The notes under the pieces are model-generated. The model did no database searches. It was not told where the DNA came from and saw only the letters and a program-made list of their open reading frames with translations. Shown one piece after another: positions 51,126 to 61,306 of a stretch of DNA of 64,000 bases; position 1 is the first letter of the stretch, and the number at the start of each line of letters is the position of its first letter. Both the position numbers and the translations under genes were made by a program. This stretch comes from an uncultured Desulfobacteraceae bacterium (GTDB lineage: Bacteria > Desulfobacterota > Desulfobacteria > Desulfobacterales > Desulfatirhabdiaceae), in assembly GCA_903953895.1 (NCBI GenBank), contig CAJBLH010000027.1, forward strand, positions 26,588 through 90,587. The letters are read 5' to 3'.

Positions 51126-51627
51126 ATTAAAAAAAATTAAACTGTTGCTTCTGGATGTCGATGGTGTACTGACGGATGGCGGCATTATTTATGATGATGC
51201 GGGTTCACAGATCAAGGTATTCAATGTCAAAGACGGTCTGGGTATCCGCCTGCTGATGTTTGCCGGCGTTCAAGTGGGGATCGCCACGGGCAGACGTTCC
51301 AAAGCCCTCCTGCATCGATGCGAAAACCTCGGGATTACCCTGATTCTGGATGGACTTTCAACAAAAGCGGATGTTCTGAAATTCGTTTTTCAGCAAACCG
51401 GCTTTTTGGCGGATGAAACAGCTTATGTCGGCGATGATCTCATGGACCTGCCGTTGATGAAAACAGCCGGAGTTTCCATCGCCGTAGCCGATGCCCACGA
51501 ACTGGTGCGCCTGCATGCAGATATGGTTACCCTTACATCTGGGGGAAAAGGAGCGGTCAGGGAGATCTGCGAAACCATTTTAAAAGCCAGAAATCAGTGG
51601 GATAGTGCTGTCAGTCGTTTTATGTGA
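51100..51627 (+). CDS. kdsC: KDO 8-phosphate phosphatase
   Basis: KLLLLDVDGVLTDGGIIYDDAGSQIKVFNVKDGLGI HAD motif. Confidence 0.92.
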   Translation: MKNQLLLDKLKKIKLLLLDVDGVLTDGGIIYDDAGSQIKVFNVKDGLGIRLLMFAGVQVGIATGRRSKALLHRCENLGITLILDGLSTKADVLKFVFQQTGFLADETAYVGDDLMDLPLMKTAGVSIAVADAHELVRLHADMVTLTSGGKGAVREICETILKARNQWDSAVSRFM

Positions 51628-51664
51628 TGACAGGTCACGGCATTTTTTTTTGAAGATCACAGCC

Positions 51665-52234
51665 ATGAAAATCACCCGAAAAAAGATGACGATCGCCCTG
51701 GTTGCTTTCAGCCTGATCACAACGGGTGTGATTGCCTGGATTTTCATCAAAAACCGCTATCTGAGTCAAGACCCGGTCAAATTGATTACCGCCATTCAGC
51801 AGAATGCCACCCTGTCTATCGGCAATGTTCACCAGGTCTCGACACGGGATGGCGTCAAGGAATGGATTTTGGACGCCAAGTCCGCCCATGTTGTTGACGA
51901 AAGCAAACATTTGATGTTAGAAGATGTGACGGTTGTCTATTTTGTCAAAAACGGCAAGGAGGTTCGACTGACCGCCGAGCGGGGAATTCTAAAAACCGAA
52001 ACCAAGGATATCGAAGTCACCGGCCAGGTGATATTGACGTATACCGATTACACAATTGAAACAAAACAAATGAATTATGACCATGGGCAACGGGTGCTTT
52101 TTTCCCCGACTCCTGTAAAAATCATTGGAAAAACGGTCACTTTAACGGCCGATTCCATGAAATACGATTTAACCGCCAACCAAACCTGGTTTCAAAAAAA
52201 CGTTGAGGTATTGTTGCGTGAGAATTTTATATAG
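51665..52234 (+). CDS. lptC: LPS export protein LptC
   Basis: N-terminal TM; LptC-like domain (VHQVSTRDGVKEWILDAKSAHV); between kdsC and lptA. Confidence 0.85.
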   Translation: MKITRKKMTIALVAFSLITTGVIAWIFIKNRYLSQDPVKLITAIQQNATLSIGNVHQVSTRDGVKEWILDAKSAHVVDESKHLMLEDVTVVYFVKNGKEVRLTAERGILKTETKDIEVTGQVILTYTDYTIETKQMNYDHGQRVLFSPTPVKIIGKTVTLTADSMKYDLTANQTWFQKNVEVLLRENFI

Positions 52235-52781
52235 TCTCAAAAAGCGCTGCCCATGGCTATCGGTTTTTCTGACGGTTCTGATATTGAATTCGGCTGTGAC
52301 GAACCGGAATGCGTATGCAGCGGATAAAAAAGAGGATCTCGGCAATATCCAGATCAAAGCGGACAGTCTGGTGGCTTATAATGAAGCCAGTTATGCCGAG
52401 TTTTCCGGCAATGTCAGCGCCGTTCAGGGTACGACACTGATCACGTCAGACAAGCTTCGCATTTATTATAGTAAAGTATCAGACGACAAGAAGAGTCAAA
52501 AAGATACCGGGGAAGAATCCGTGAAAAAAGTGGTGGCTTCCGGAAAAGTCGTGATTCGATCGGAAAATCGAACAGCTTATACCAGCTTGGCCGAATATAC
52601 CCCGGCATCGAAACTGATTGTCCTGAGCGGACCGGATTCGAAAGTTGTCAGCGGCAATAACTTTGTTTCCGGAGACAAAATCACTTTTTATGTGAATGAA
52701 GACCGCGTTACGGTTGAACGCGGCAAAGAAAAACAGGTCGAGGCGGTTTTTTATTCAGGTGAACTGGATAAGAAACCCTGA
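52218..52781 (+). CDS. lptA: LPS transport periplasmic protein LptA
   Basis: Signal peptide; OstA-like IQIKADSLVAYNEASYAEFSGNVSAVQGTTLITSDKLRIYY. Confidence 0.88.
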   Translation: MRILYSLKKRCPWLSVFLTVLILNSAVTNRNAYAADKKEDLGNIQIKADSLVAYNEASYAEFSGNVSAVQGTTLITSDKLRIYYSKVSDDKKSQKDTGEESVKKVVASGKVVIRSENRTAYTSLAEYTPASKLIVLSGPDSKVVSGNNFVSGDKITFYVNEDRVTVERGKEKQVEAVFYSGELDKKP

Positions 52782-52782
52782 C

Positions 52783-53505
52783 ATGGCAGTATTGTTGCTG
52801 AAGAATCTGATCAAGACCTTTGACAGCAGACGGGTTGTCAATTCCGTCAGCATGAATATCGCCAGCAGTCAGGTGGTGGGTTTGCTGGGTCCGAATGGAG
52901 CTGGCAAAACTACTACGTTTTATATGGCTGTCGGCATGCTGAAACCCGATTCCGGTCACATTTTTCTCGATGAAGAAGATGTAACAGGTTTTCCCATTCA
53001 TGTCCGGGCCCGCAAAGGAATCGGCTATCTCCCCCAGGAGACTTCCATATTCCGAAAGCTGACAGTACGGGAAAATCTGATGGCGATTCTAGAGCATCAG
53101 CCGATTTCCCACTCCGAACAGGAAGCCCGGGCGGAAAGACTTTTGGATGAATTGGGGATACGGCATCTGTCGCACCAGAAAGCGGTGCTGCTTTCCGGCG
53201 GAGAAAAACGGCGACTTGAAATTTCTCGAGCGCTTTCTACCAATCCGGCTTTCATTTTGCTGGATGAGCCTTTTGCCGGCATCGACCCACTTGCTGTCAT
53301 AGACATCAAGGCCATCATCGTGCATTTGAAAGAACTTGGGATCGGTGTCTTGATTTCCGACCACAATGTCCGTGAAACTCTGGGCGTCTGTGATGAAGCA
53401 TTCATATTAAACGGCGGAGAAATCATCGAATCCGGATCCCCCAGGCAGATTGCATCCAGCGAAGTCTGTCGACGCATTTACCTGGGAAATGAATTTACAC
53501 TTTAA
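52783..53505 (+). CDS. lptB: LPS export ABC transporter ATP-binding protein
   Basis: GLLGPNGAGKTTTFYMAVGMLKPDSG, LSGGEKRRLEISRAL, LLDEPFAGIDPLAV. Confidence 0.95.
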   Translation: MAVLLLKNLIKTFDSRRVVNSVSMNIASSQVVGLLGPNGAGKTTTFYMAVGMLKPDSGHIFLDEEDVTGFPIHVRARKGIGYLPQETSIFRKLTVRENLMAILEHQPISHSEQEARAERLLDELGIRHLSHQKAVLLSGGEKRRLEISRALSTNPAFILLDEPFAGIDPLAVIDIKAIIVHLKELGIGVLISDHNVRETLGVCDEAFILNGGEIIESGSPRQIASSEVCRRIYLGNEFTL

Positions 53506-53523
53506 CCCATAACCAGATACCCG

Positions 53524-54957
53524 ATGGCTCTTGAATTACGCCAACAATTGAAATTGTCTCAGCAACTGGTCATGACGCCTCAGTTGCAAATGGCCATTAA
53601 ACTTCTGCAACTATCACGGCTGGAGCTTTTAGAGACCATTCATCAGGAGCTACAGGAAAACCCGGCGCTTGAAGAGGCCACAGAAGACGCTTCAACCGAT
53701 CAGATGGAAGAGGCCCCTGAAATCATCCCTCCGGATATCGGTTTGATATCCGGAGATATTTCAGATCACAAAACCGTTGAAGATACCGACTGGAGCAGCC
53801 TGATCAATGAATACAGCTCATCCGGACGAGTCTCTTCAGAAACTGAGAAAAGAGATTCCCCTAACTACGAATCTTTTATCGCCCAGAAAGAATCGCTACA
53901 GGATCATCTTTTCTGGCAGTTGCTGATGACATTTCCAGATCAGGAACAGGAAAACATAGGCAGTTTGATAATCGGCAATTTAAATGCAGATGGTTATCTT
54001 GAGCTGAGTCTTGAAGAACTTGCCGCGACCGGTCAAACGTCTTCCGAAAAAGCAATAGAGATGCTGCAGATGCTGCAAACATTCGATCCGATCGGTGTAT
54101 GTTCCAGGGATCTCAGAGAATGCCTGCTGATTCAGGCCAGACATCTGAACCTGGAAGGCACGCCGGTTGTCGAGATTATCGCCAACCACTTGCATGATCT
54201 TGAGAGAAAAAACTACAAAGCCGTCAGCAAGGCATTGAAACTCCCGATCGAAGACATCATATCGGCAGTTGACATCATCAAAGGGTTCGAACCCAGGCCG
54301 GGACGCGAGTTCAGTTCCGAGTCCCCCCAGTATATCACGCCAGACATTTATGTTTACAGAGTGGAAGACGAGTTTGTTATCGTCCTCAATGATGACGGCA
54401 TGCCGAAACTCAAGGTGAACTCGTTTTACAAAGACGCCATCCAGCGGAAAAAAAACGTATCCGAGCAAACCCGGGATTATGTGCAGGAAAAAATGCGATC
54501 CGCCACCTGGCTTATCCGCAGTATTCATCAGCGCCAGAAAACCATTTACAAGGTCATGGAAAGCATTTTGCGGTATCAGCGGGAATTTTTCGAAAAAGGA
54601 ATTTTACACCTTAAACCTATGGTACTCCGGGATATCGCAGAAGATATCGGCATGCATGAATCCACCATCAGCCGGGTGACCACCAACAAATATGCCCATA
54701 CCCCGCAAGGCATTTTTGAATTGAAATTTTTCTTCAACAGCTCTATTAACCGGATGCACGGAGAAGCCATTGCCTCTGCCAGTGTGTTGAATCAGATCAA
54801 GCAGATCATCGGCAGTGAAAACACAAAAAATCCATACAGCGATCAGCAGCTATCGGAAATGCTGGAAGCCGCCAACATTAAAGTGGCGCGAAGGACTGTT
54901 GCTAAATATCGGGAGATATTAAAACTTTTACCATCCAGCAGACGCAGGGAATTTTGA
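53524..54957 (+). CDS. rpoN: RNA polymerase sigma-54 factor
   Basis: LKLSQQLVMTPQLQMAIKLLQLSRLEL; RpoN box ARRTVAKYREILKLLPSSRRR. Confidence 0.96.
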   Translation: MALELRQQLKLSQQLVMTPQLQMAIKLLQLSRLELLETIHQELQENPALEEATEDASTDQMEEAPEIIPPDIGLISGDISDHKTVEDTDWSSLINEYSSSGRVSSETEKRDSPNYESFIAQKESLQDHLFWQLLMTFPDQEQENIGSLIIGNLNADGYLELSLEELAATGQTSSEKAIEMLQMLQTFDPIGVCSRDLRECLLIQARHLNLEGTPVVEIIANHLHDLERKNYKAVSKALKLPIEDIISAVDIIKGFEPRPGREFSSESPQYITPDIYVYRVEDEFVIVLNDDGMPKLKVNSFYKDAIQRKKNVSEQTRDYVQEKMRSATWLIRSIHQRQKTIYKVMESILRYQREFFEKGILHLKPMVLRDIAEDIGMHESTISRVTTNKYAHTPQGIFELKFFFNSSINRMHGEAIASASVLNQIKQIIGSENTKNPYSDQQLSEMLEAANIKVARRTVAKYREILKLLPSSRRREF

Positions 54958-55000
54958 GACGTCCTTCGTAACATATCGAACAGAAAAAGGAGATTTTTCC

Positions 55001-55534
55001 ATGCAAACATCTGTAACATTTAAAAATATCGATCCTTCAGATAATTTATCGCAATATGTCGGCCACAAGCTCGACAGATTCGACAAGTTCCTAGACAATC
55101 CCGCTGAAGCCAGCGTCGTGCTGTCTGTCGAAAAATTCAGACATATCGCAGAAATCAATATTGTTGGAGATCGACTCAATATCTACGGCAAAGAAGAAAC
55201 CGTAGACATGTATTCGGCCATCGACATGGTACTCGACAAACTGGAAAAGCAGATCAAAAAAAATAAGGACAAAACGCGGGAAAGAAGAACCGGTTCCAAA
55301 GCCCGGGTGAAACCTTCCGCAGAAGAGACGCTGCTTGGCGCCGACACAGAAGAACGCGGCCAGGTAATTGTGGAGCATATCGAATATAAACCCATGGATG
55401 TGGAAGAAGCCATCATGCAGATGGATCTGACGGAAGATCATTTTTTTGTATTCACAAACGCTAGATCTGAACGGGTCAATGTTCTGTACCGGCGAAAAGA
55501 CGGGGACTACGGGCTGATCCAGCCCAGCAATTAA
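55001..55534 (+). CDS. hpf: Long-form ribosome hibernation promoting factor
   Basis: RaiA/HPF N-terminal fold and C-terminal EHIEYKPMDVEEAIMQMDLTEDHFFVFTNARSERVNVLYRRKDGDYGLIQP. Confidence 0.92.
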   Translation: MQTSVTFKNIDPSDNLSQYVGHKLDRFDKFLDNPAEASVVLSVEKFRHIAEINIVGDRLNIYGKEETVDMYSAIDMVLDKLEKQIKKNKDKTRERRTGSKARVKPSAEETLLGADTEERGQVIVEHIEYKPMDVEEAIMQMDLTEDHFFVFTNARSERVNVLYRRKDGDYGLIQPSN

Positions 55535-55606
55535 TTCTGTTGCCGGCCGGTTGCCGGATTGACTGATTTTTCATTTGCTACCGGCCGTTTTTCGAGCCCC
55601 GAGACC

Positions 55607-56065
55607 ATGAAAATACTTGAAGCATTACATCGCGATGCCATTCTTACCGATTTAGTCTCCCGGGATAAACAGGGACTGATCGTTGAACTGGCTGCTCCAG
55701 TCGCTCGGATTATCGGCGTAAGCTGCGCCGACCTGGTCGAAGTTCTGATGGAGCGCGAACGCCTCGGAAGCACCGGCATCGGTATGGGAATCGGTATTCC
55801 TCACGGAAAGCTCAAGTCAATAGATACGCTGGTGATGGGTTTTGGATTGAGCAGAAAAGGCGTTGAATACGACACTCTGGACGGACGGCCCGCCCATTTG
55901 TTTTTCATGCTGATCACCCCTGAAAATTCTACGGGTCTTCACCTGAAAGCACTGGCAAGAATCGCAAGAATGTTGAAAAATGAAGCATTCAAAGAAAAAC
56001 TTTTTCGTGCGCAGACCCCTGATGATATCATTTCCACCATCCAGGCGGAAGATGAAGATTTCTGA
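55607..56065 (+). CDS. ptsN: PTS IIA-Ntr component
   Basis: LMERERLGSTGIGMGIGIPHGKL with active-site His; rpoN cluster context. Confidence 0.9.
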   Translation: MKILEALHRDAILTDLVSRDKQGLIVELAAPVARIIGVSCADLVEVLMERERLGSTGIGMGIGIPHGKLKSIDTLVMGFGLSRKGVEYDTLDGRPAHLFFMLITPENSTGLHLKALARIARMLKNEAFKEKLFRAQTPDDIISTIQAEDEDF

Positions 56066-56076
56066 CAGATCCATTC

Positions 56077-56949
56077 GTGAAAACACATAACATCATCATC
56101 ATCACCGGGTATTCCGGTTCGGGTAAAAGCACCGCCATCGCCGCTCTTGAAGACGCCGGATATTACTGTGTCGACAACATGCCGGTCGCGCTCCTGCCCA
56201 AATTGCTGGAACTTCCCATCGAACCGGACTTCAAGACCGCCGGTCTGGCCTTTGTCATGGATGTTCGTGAAAAAAACTTCCCGGCCGGTTATCCCCCCAT
56301 TTTCGAATCCCTGAGAACTCAGGGATATGCGTTCAAGATTCTTTTTCTCGAAGCCGATGACGATGTCCTGATTCGCCGATACAGCCAGACCAGAAGACAG
56401 CATCCGCTGTCACAGAATAAAAATCTGCCAGACAGCATCCGGATGGAAAAAGAACAACTGACGGATCTGCGAACCGTATCCGATCTGATTATCGACACAT
56501 CCACCTGCAATGTGCATGAACTCAAATCCATGATTCAAAACATTGCCAAAAAAAGCGGGGTGTTGTCTGCCATCCATATCACGGTGTTGTCTTTTGGCTT
56601 TAAATTTGGCATCCCCAAAGATGCGGATCTGGTCATGGATGTCCGTTTCATTGCCAACCCGTTTTACATACCGGAATTAAAACCGCTGAATGGAACGTCG
56701 CAACGCGTTAAATCCCATGTTCTCGACAATGCCGAATGTCAGGAATTTCTCGGTCGATATCTCGATTTATTGACATATCTAATCCCCTTGTACGAAAAGG
56801 AAGGCAAAGCCTACTTGACCCTGGCGATCGGTTGTACGGGTGGTAAACATCGATCCGTCGCCATTGCCGAAGCAATCGGCGGACATCTGGCAAGCCGGCA
56901 TCCGTCGAAACACATCGAGATTCACCACCGGGATATCGCGCTGACATAA
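56077..56949 (+). CDS. rapZ: RNase adapter protein RapZ
   Basis: IITGYSGSGKSTAIAALEDAGYYCVDNMPVALL; GCTGGKHRSVAIAE. Confidence 0.94.
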   Translation: MKTHNIIIITGYSGSGKSTAIAALEDAGYYCVDNMPVALLPKLLELPIEPDFKTAGLAFVMDVREKNFPAGYPPIFESLRTQGYAFKILFLEADDDVLIRRYSQTRRQHPLSQNKNLPDSIRMEKEQLTDLRTVSDLIIDTSTCNVHELKSMIQNIAKKSGVLSAIHITVLSFGFKFGIPKDADLVMDVRFIANPFYIPELKPLNGTSQRVKSHVLDNAECQEFLGRYLDLLTYLIPLYEKEGKAYLTLAIGCTGGKHRSVAIAEAIGGHLASRHPSKHIEIHHRDIALT

Positions 56950-56980
56950 ATGAAAAAATTAAATTTTAACAGGAGCGTTC

Positions 56981-57403
56981 ATGATAGGGATTGTTATTGT
57001 CACCCATTGCAACCTCGGCGATGCCTTGATCGAAGCCGCGGCATTCATCCTTGGCAGCCGTCCGGAGCAACTGGAATCCGTTTCCATCAATATAAGTGAA
57101 GAGGCTGAAAAACTGCGCGGTAAAGTTGCCGCAGGCATCAAAAAAGTGGATCAGAAGGCCGGTGTTCTCATTTTAACTGATATGTTCGGCGGAACTCCGT
57201 CCAATATCAGCTATTCCTTTCTGGAAGAAGGAAGGATAGAAGTACTCTCCGGAGTGAATCTTCCCGTGCTGATCAAGGCGATTCACCTGCGCAAAGATAC
57301 GGAGCTCGGCAAGCTGGCTGTTACCCTGGAAACATCTGGGAAAAAGAGTATTTCACTGGCAAGTGGGATATTAAAAGGAAACAAGCGAGGAGAATCATCG
57401 TAA
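56981..57403 (+). CDS. PTS mannose/fructose-type IIA domain protein
   Basis: GIVIVTHCNLGDALIEAA; ILTDMFGGTPSNI. Confidence 0.88.
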   Translation: MIGIVIVTHCNLGDALIEAAAFILGSRPEQLESVSINISEEAEKLRGKVAAGIKKVDQKAGVLILTDMFGGTPSNISYSFLEEGRIEVLSGVNLPVLIKAIHLRKDTELGKLAVTLETSGKKSISLASGILKGNKRGESS

Positions 57404-57483
57404 AGACAAAGACCGGAAACACTTCGTTTCCGATCTGCTGCCTATGGATCAATATTCTGATAATCTTTTGAAGGAGGTTTTTT

Positions 57484-58488
57484 ATGAGCATCAAGATAGG
57501 GATAAATGGTTTTGGTCGAATTGGAAGACTTGTTTATAGAGCAGCTATGAACAGATCGGATGTAGAAGTCGTCGCCATCAATGATCTTACCGATGCGGCC
57601 ACCATGGCGCATCTCCTTGAGTATGATTCGGTTCACGGGAAACTGCCTGTGGCGGTTACCGCCAAGGATGGAAAGATCGAAGTCGCCGGTAAAACCGTTG
57701 CCGTCACAAGCATCAAAGATCCCGCCAAACTTGAATGGAAAGACCAGGGCGTTGATATTGTCGCCGAGTGCACGGGACTTTTCACGGATAAGGAAAACAC
57801 GTCCAAGCATCTGGCAGCCGGTGCCAAAAAAGTCATCATTTCCGCACCGGCAAAGAATCCCGACATCACCATCGTCATGGGTGTCAACAACAACAGTTAT
57901 GATCCCCGTAAACACGACATCATTTCGAATGCCTCCTGTACGACCAACTGCCTGGCGCCTGTCGCCAAAGTGCTGATGGAAAGTTTTGGCATCCGCTGCG
58001 GCCTGATGACAACCATTCATTCCTATACCGGAGATCAGCGGCTGCTGGATTTTCCCCATCGAGATCTGCGACGCGCCAGAGCCGCAGCCCTGTCCATGAT
58101 TCCGACCACAACCGGTGCTGCCAAGGCCGTAGCCCTGGTGCTTCCGGAATTGGCGGGCAAATTAAACGGTCTGGCCATCCGGGTGCCGACCCCCAATGTC
58201 TCCATCGTTGATTTTGTTGCAACCATCGAAAAATCCGGAGTCAGTGTGGCTGATGTCAACAATGCCCTGAAAGAAGCCTCTCTCGGGTCTCTTTCCGGAA
58301 TTCTCTCCTATTGCGACCTGCCGCTGGTCTCTTCCGATTTCAACGGCTCTGCCTACTCATCCATTGTGGATGCCATCTCGACTTTCGTCGTTCAGGATAT
58401 GGTCAAGGTCATGGCGTGGTACGACAATGAAACCGGATATTCCACACGAATGGTCGATCTGGCCGCCATGATAGGAGAACAGCTCTGA
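57484..58488 (+). CDS. gap: Glyceraldehyde-3-phosphate dehydrogenase, type I
   Basis: IKIGINGFGRIGRLVYRA; SNASCTTNCLAPV. Confidence 0.97.
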   Translation: MSIKIGINGFGRIGRLVYRAAMNRSDVEVVAINDLTDAATMAHLLEYDSVHGKLPVAVTAKDGKIEVAGKTVAVTSIKDPAKLEWKDQGVDIVAECTGLFTDKENTSKHLAAGAKKVIISAPAKNPDITIVMGVNNNSYDPRKHDIISNASCTTNCLAPVAKVLMESFGIRCGLMTTIHSYTGDQRLLDFPHRDLRRARAAALSMIPTTTGAAKAVALVLPELAGKLNGLAIRVPTPNVSIVDFVATIEKSGVSVADVNNALKEASLGSLSGILSYCDLPLVSSDFNGSAYSSIVDAISTFVVQDMVKVMAWYDNETGYSTRMVDLAAMIGEQL

Positions 58489-59255
58489 TGAACCCGACGC
58501 TTCGAAAACCGCTCATTGCCGGCAATTGGAAAATGTACAAAACCGTTGCAGAGGCTGTTCAAACCGCCAAAGACCTGGTTCAGTGTACCGCCGGTGTCGA
58601 TGTCGATATCATGATTGCACCGCCCTTTACGGCGCTGGCCCCGGTTGCCGAAGTCGTCCGGGGAACATCCGTCGCCCTGGGCGGGCAGAACCTTTTCTCG
58701 AAAAACGATGGTGCATATACCGGTGAAATATCGCCGGTCATGCTTGCGGATATCGGCTGCCGATATGTGATCATCGGCCATTCCGAACGCAGACAGTTTT
58801 TTGGGGATACCGATGCATCGGTGAATGCCAAAATCCGGGCAGCGCTCAACCATCGCTTGATTCCGGTTTTTTGCGTGGGTGAAACCGATGCGCAGCGGGA
58901 AGCTGGAGAAACGTTTTCTGTTCTTGACAAACAGGTCTCAAAGGGTTTAGAAGGCTTTTCGTCCGAAATGCTGTCAAACGTTATTGTCATCGCCTATGAA
59001 CCGGTTTGGGCCATCGGCACCGGCAAAACCGCTACCAGCGATCAAATTCAAGAAGTTCATACGTTTTTGCGATCACTTGCAGAAAAACGATTTGATAATC
59101 TGCTTGCCAAAACCGTAAAAATTCTGTATGGTGGCAGCGTTAAACCTGAAAATGTTTCTGAAATCATGAAACTGCCCGATGTAGACGGCGCTCTGGTCGG
59201 CGGCGCCAGCCTTTCGGCGGAGGTGTTTAGCAAAATCATTCGTTTTCATCATTAA
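58488..59255 (+). CDS. tpiA: Triosephosphate isomerase
   Basis: KPLIAGNWKMYKT; IIGHSERRQFFG; VIAYEPVWAIGTGKTA. Confidence 0.97.
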   Translation: MNPTLRKPLIAGNWKMYKTVAEAVQTAKDLVQCTAGVDVDIMIAPPFTALAPVAEVVRGTSVALGGQNLFSKNDGAYTGEISPVMLADIGCRYVIIGHSERRQFFGDTDASVNAKIRAALNHRLIPVFCVGETDAQREAGETFSVLDKQVSKGLEGFSSEMLSNVIVIAYEPVWAIGTGKTATSDQIQEVHTFLRSLAEKRFDNLLAKTVKILYGGSVKPENVSEIMKLPDVDGALVGGASLSAEVFSKIIRFHH

Positions 59256-59275
59256 CCCTAAAAATACGGTAACTT

Positions 59276-59647
59276 ATGTCCGTTTTATTAATTGTTATTC
59301 ATGTCATCGTGTGTGTTGTGCTGATTATGGTCGTTCTGCTGCAAACCGGCAAAGGCGCTGATATGGGCGCGGCTTTCGGCGGCGGGTCCAGCCAGTCTCT
59401 TTTCGGCAGCACCGGCGCTTCGACGTTCTTGAGCAAAGCGACGACCGTGTCAGCGATCATTTTCATGATCACGTCGCTATCATTGGCTTATGTATCCACC
59501 AATCGAACCAGCAAATCCATCATGACAAACACATCGGCTCCGGTATCAGCTCCAGCAACTTCGGAAACAAAGCCGGAACCAGCGCAGAGTTCACCCCAAA
59601 CCGCGGCGCCTTCCCAGCAGCAGCCGGAAAGTGCGCCAAAAAAATAG
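59276..59647 (+). CDS. secG: Preprotein translocase subunit SecG
   Basis: [38 protein letters not shown]; long Pro/Ser-rich tail. Confidence 0.93.
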   Translation: MSVLLIVIHVIVCVVLIMVVLLQTGKGADMGAAFGGGSSQSLFGSTGASTFLSKATTVSAIIFMITSLSLAYVSTNRTSKSIMTNTSAPVSAPATSETKPEPAQSSPQTAAPSQQQPESAPKK

Positions 59648-59707
59648 ATTGCCTCATGGCTGTCTTCCGCTAAGACTTTTATCTTTGCGAACCCAGCCTT
59701 ATCCCAT

Positions 59708-59793
59708 GCCGAAGTGGTGGAATTGGTAGACACACTATCTTGAGGGGGTAGCGCTCTACGGGCGTGCCGGTTCAAATCCGGCCTTCGGCACCA
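59708..59793 (+). tRNA. tRNA-Leu, anticodon GAG, CCA encoded
   Basis: Acceptor GCCGAAG/CTTCGGC, anticodon arm CTATC-TTGAGGG-GGTAG, long variable arm, T-loop TTCAAAT, 3' ACCA. Confidence 0.95.
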
Positions 59794-59804
59794 TTCATCA
59801 GACG

Positions 59805-59842
59805 AGGTCGTAATCCTTAGGGGTTACGACCTTTCTGTTTTG
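59805..59842 (+). terminator. Rho-independent terminator downstream of tRNA-Leu
   Basis: AGGTCGTAA...TTACGACCT perfect 9-bp stem followed by TTCTGTTTT. Confidence 0.75.
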
Positions 59843-59998
59843 GCTGGTTGCGGGGAATCAAGTTTTAACGGCACCTTCTAAACCCTTTCCTGGGAAAGGC
59901 ACTCGAAGCTGGTATCCATCAATTCGTCAAGGAACGTTTCATTTTGAAACCAGATATGTGTTGCGTACTTTGATTGTTGCAAATACGACCCTTTCCCC

Positions 59999-61276
59999 CT
60001 ACGTCATGATTGATGTCGCTTCCATGATCTTATATACGGGGATGCCCCTGTGGATAAAATTTACCATACGTTTCATGGAGGGATTGACGTAATGATAGAA
60101 TTTCTTAAATCCTTCACAGAGGTAGTTTAATCCAGGATCTCCGCCGGGAGACCTGGCGAAGCGATGTTTTGGGCATCCGCCCCGGCATGCAAAAAGAAAA
60201 TCGCAATTATGACAATACCTGGGAAGTGCGGTTTCCTTGGATGCGCCGAAGTCGATCTGTTTACTTGACTCGACCATCTTACTCAATTCACCGTCAAGTA
60301 TATTGCCAAGACGGTACGCGGGGTACATAAAGTGGTCACAGGAAAAAATATCACCGTTATACTCCATGATGAGATTGCGCCCACAACGAGGGGAAAGATA
60401 ACATACGCCTGGTACTGCCCCTGCCCAGGCTCCTAAACTCCACTCAAAATTCATGACAAAGATATTACCGACATCATTTTTTATCCACTCTTCAAAGACG
60501 CTTATGAGGAATTCACCATACTGGCTCGGCTCTACACTCCATGAGGTCACAGCAGTTGATTCGTCCAAACGCGTCATAGAGGGGGGAAGTGCAAGCGGAA
60601 TCCCCAACTTAACGGATTCCGGGCCAGCATCTCTTTCGACGATGGGAACAAATTGGATGAACTGCACGCCGTGCTTTCGAAGAAAACGGTAAACCTCAAG
60701 GGGTTGCTTTGAACTTTCGCTATTTACGGCGGCCAGAACGTTTACCTGGACGCCATACTTTTGCATCAGATGCAAGGCATTCAGAACCTTACCTGAGGTG
60801 GGCCCCCCATCTTTATCCACGCGGTAGGCGTTGTGAACCGCTTCGGGCCCATCCAGACTCAAGCCAACCAGAAAGTTATTCCTGGCCAGAAACTCACACC
60901 AATGGTCGTCAAGAAGGGTTCCATTCGTCTGAAAGGAGTTGGCAATGATTCTCCCTCGGCTGTATTTCTTTTGCAGCTCAAGGGCTCGCTGAAAAAAAAC
61001 GACTCCCATCAGAGCAGGTTCTCCCCCCTGCCATTCGAAGGTGACCGAGGAACCGGGCTGGGACTGGATATATTCCCGGATATAAGTCTCAAGGACTTCA
61101 TCTGACATGCGTGAATGCCTTTTTTCGGGAAGGAATGCCTTCTTCTCGACGTAGAAGCAGTAGGTGCAATGGAGATTGCACGCCGGGCCGGTGGGCTTGG
61201 CCATGAGTTGATAACCCTGCTGTGCCGGGCGGTTGAGCCCGCCTGCTTGTCGAAACTTTGTCTTATGATAACCCAT
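59999..61276 (-). CDS. Anaerobic sulfatase-maturating enzyme, radical SAM/SPASM
   Basis: AKPTGPACNLHCTYCFYVEKKAF; SPASM cysteines CHNCDFLFACRGGCPKHRF; next to sulfatase. Confidence 0.92.
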   Translation of the reverse strand: MGYHKTKFRQAGGLNRPAQQGYQLMAKPTGPACNLHCTYCFYVEKKAFLPEKRHSRMSDEVLETYIREYIQSQPGSSVTFEWQGGEPALMGVVFFQRALELQKKYSRGRIIANSFQTNGTLLDDHWCEFLARNNFLVGLSLDGPEAVHNAYRVDKDGGPTSGKVLNALHLMQKYGVQVNVLAAVNSESSKQPLEVYRFLRKHGVQFIQFVPIVERDAGPESVKLGIPLALPPSMTRLDESTAVTSWSVEPSQYGEFLISVFEEWIKNDVGNIFVMNFEWSLGAWAGAVPGVCYLSPRCGRNLIMEYNGDIFSCDHFMYPAYRLGNILDGELSKMVESSKQIDFGASKETALPRYCHNCDFLFACRGGCPKHRFARSPGGDPGLNYLCEGFKKFYHYVNPSMKRMVNFIHRGIPVYKIMEATSIMT

Positions 61277-61306
61277 ACCGTAAAAAGGATACCTCTTCAG
61301 GAACGA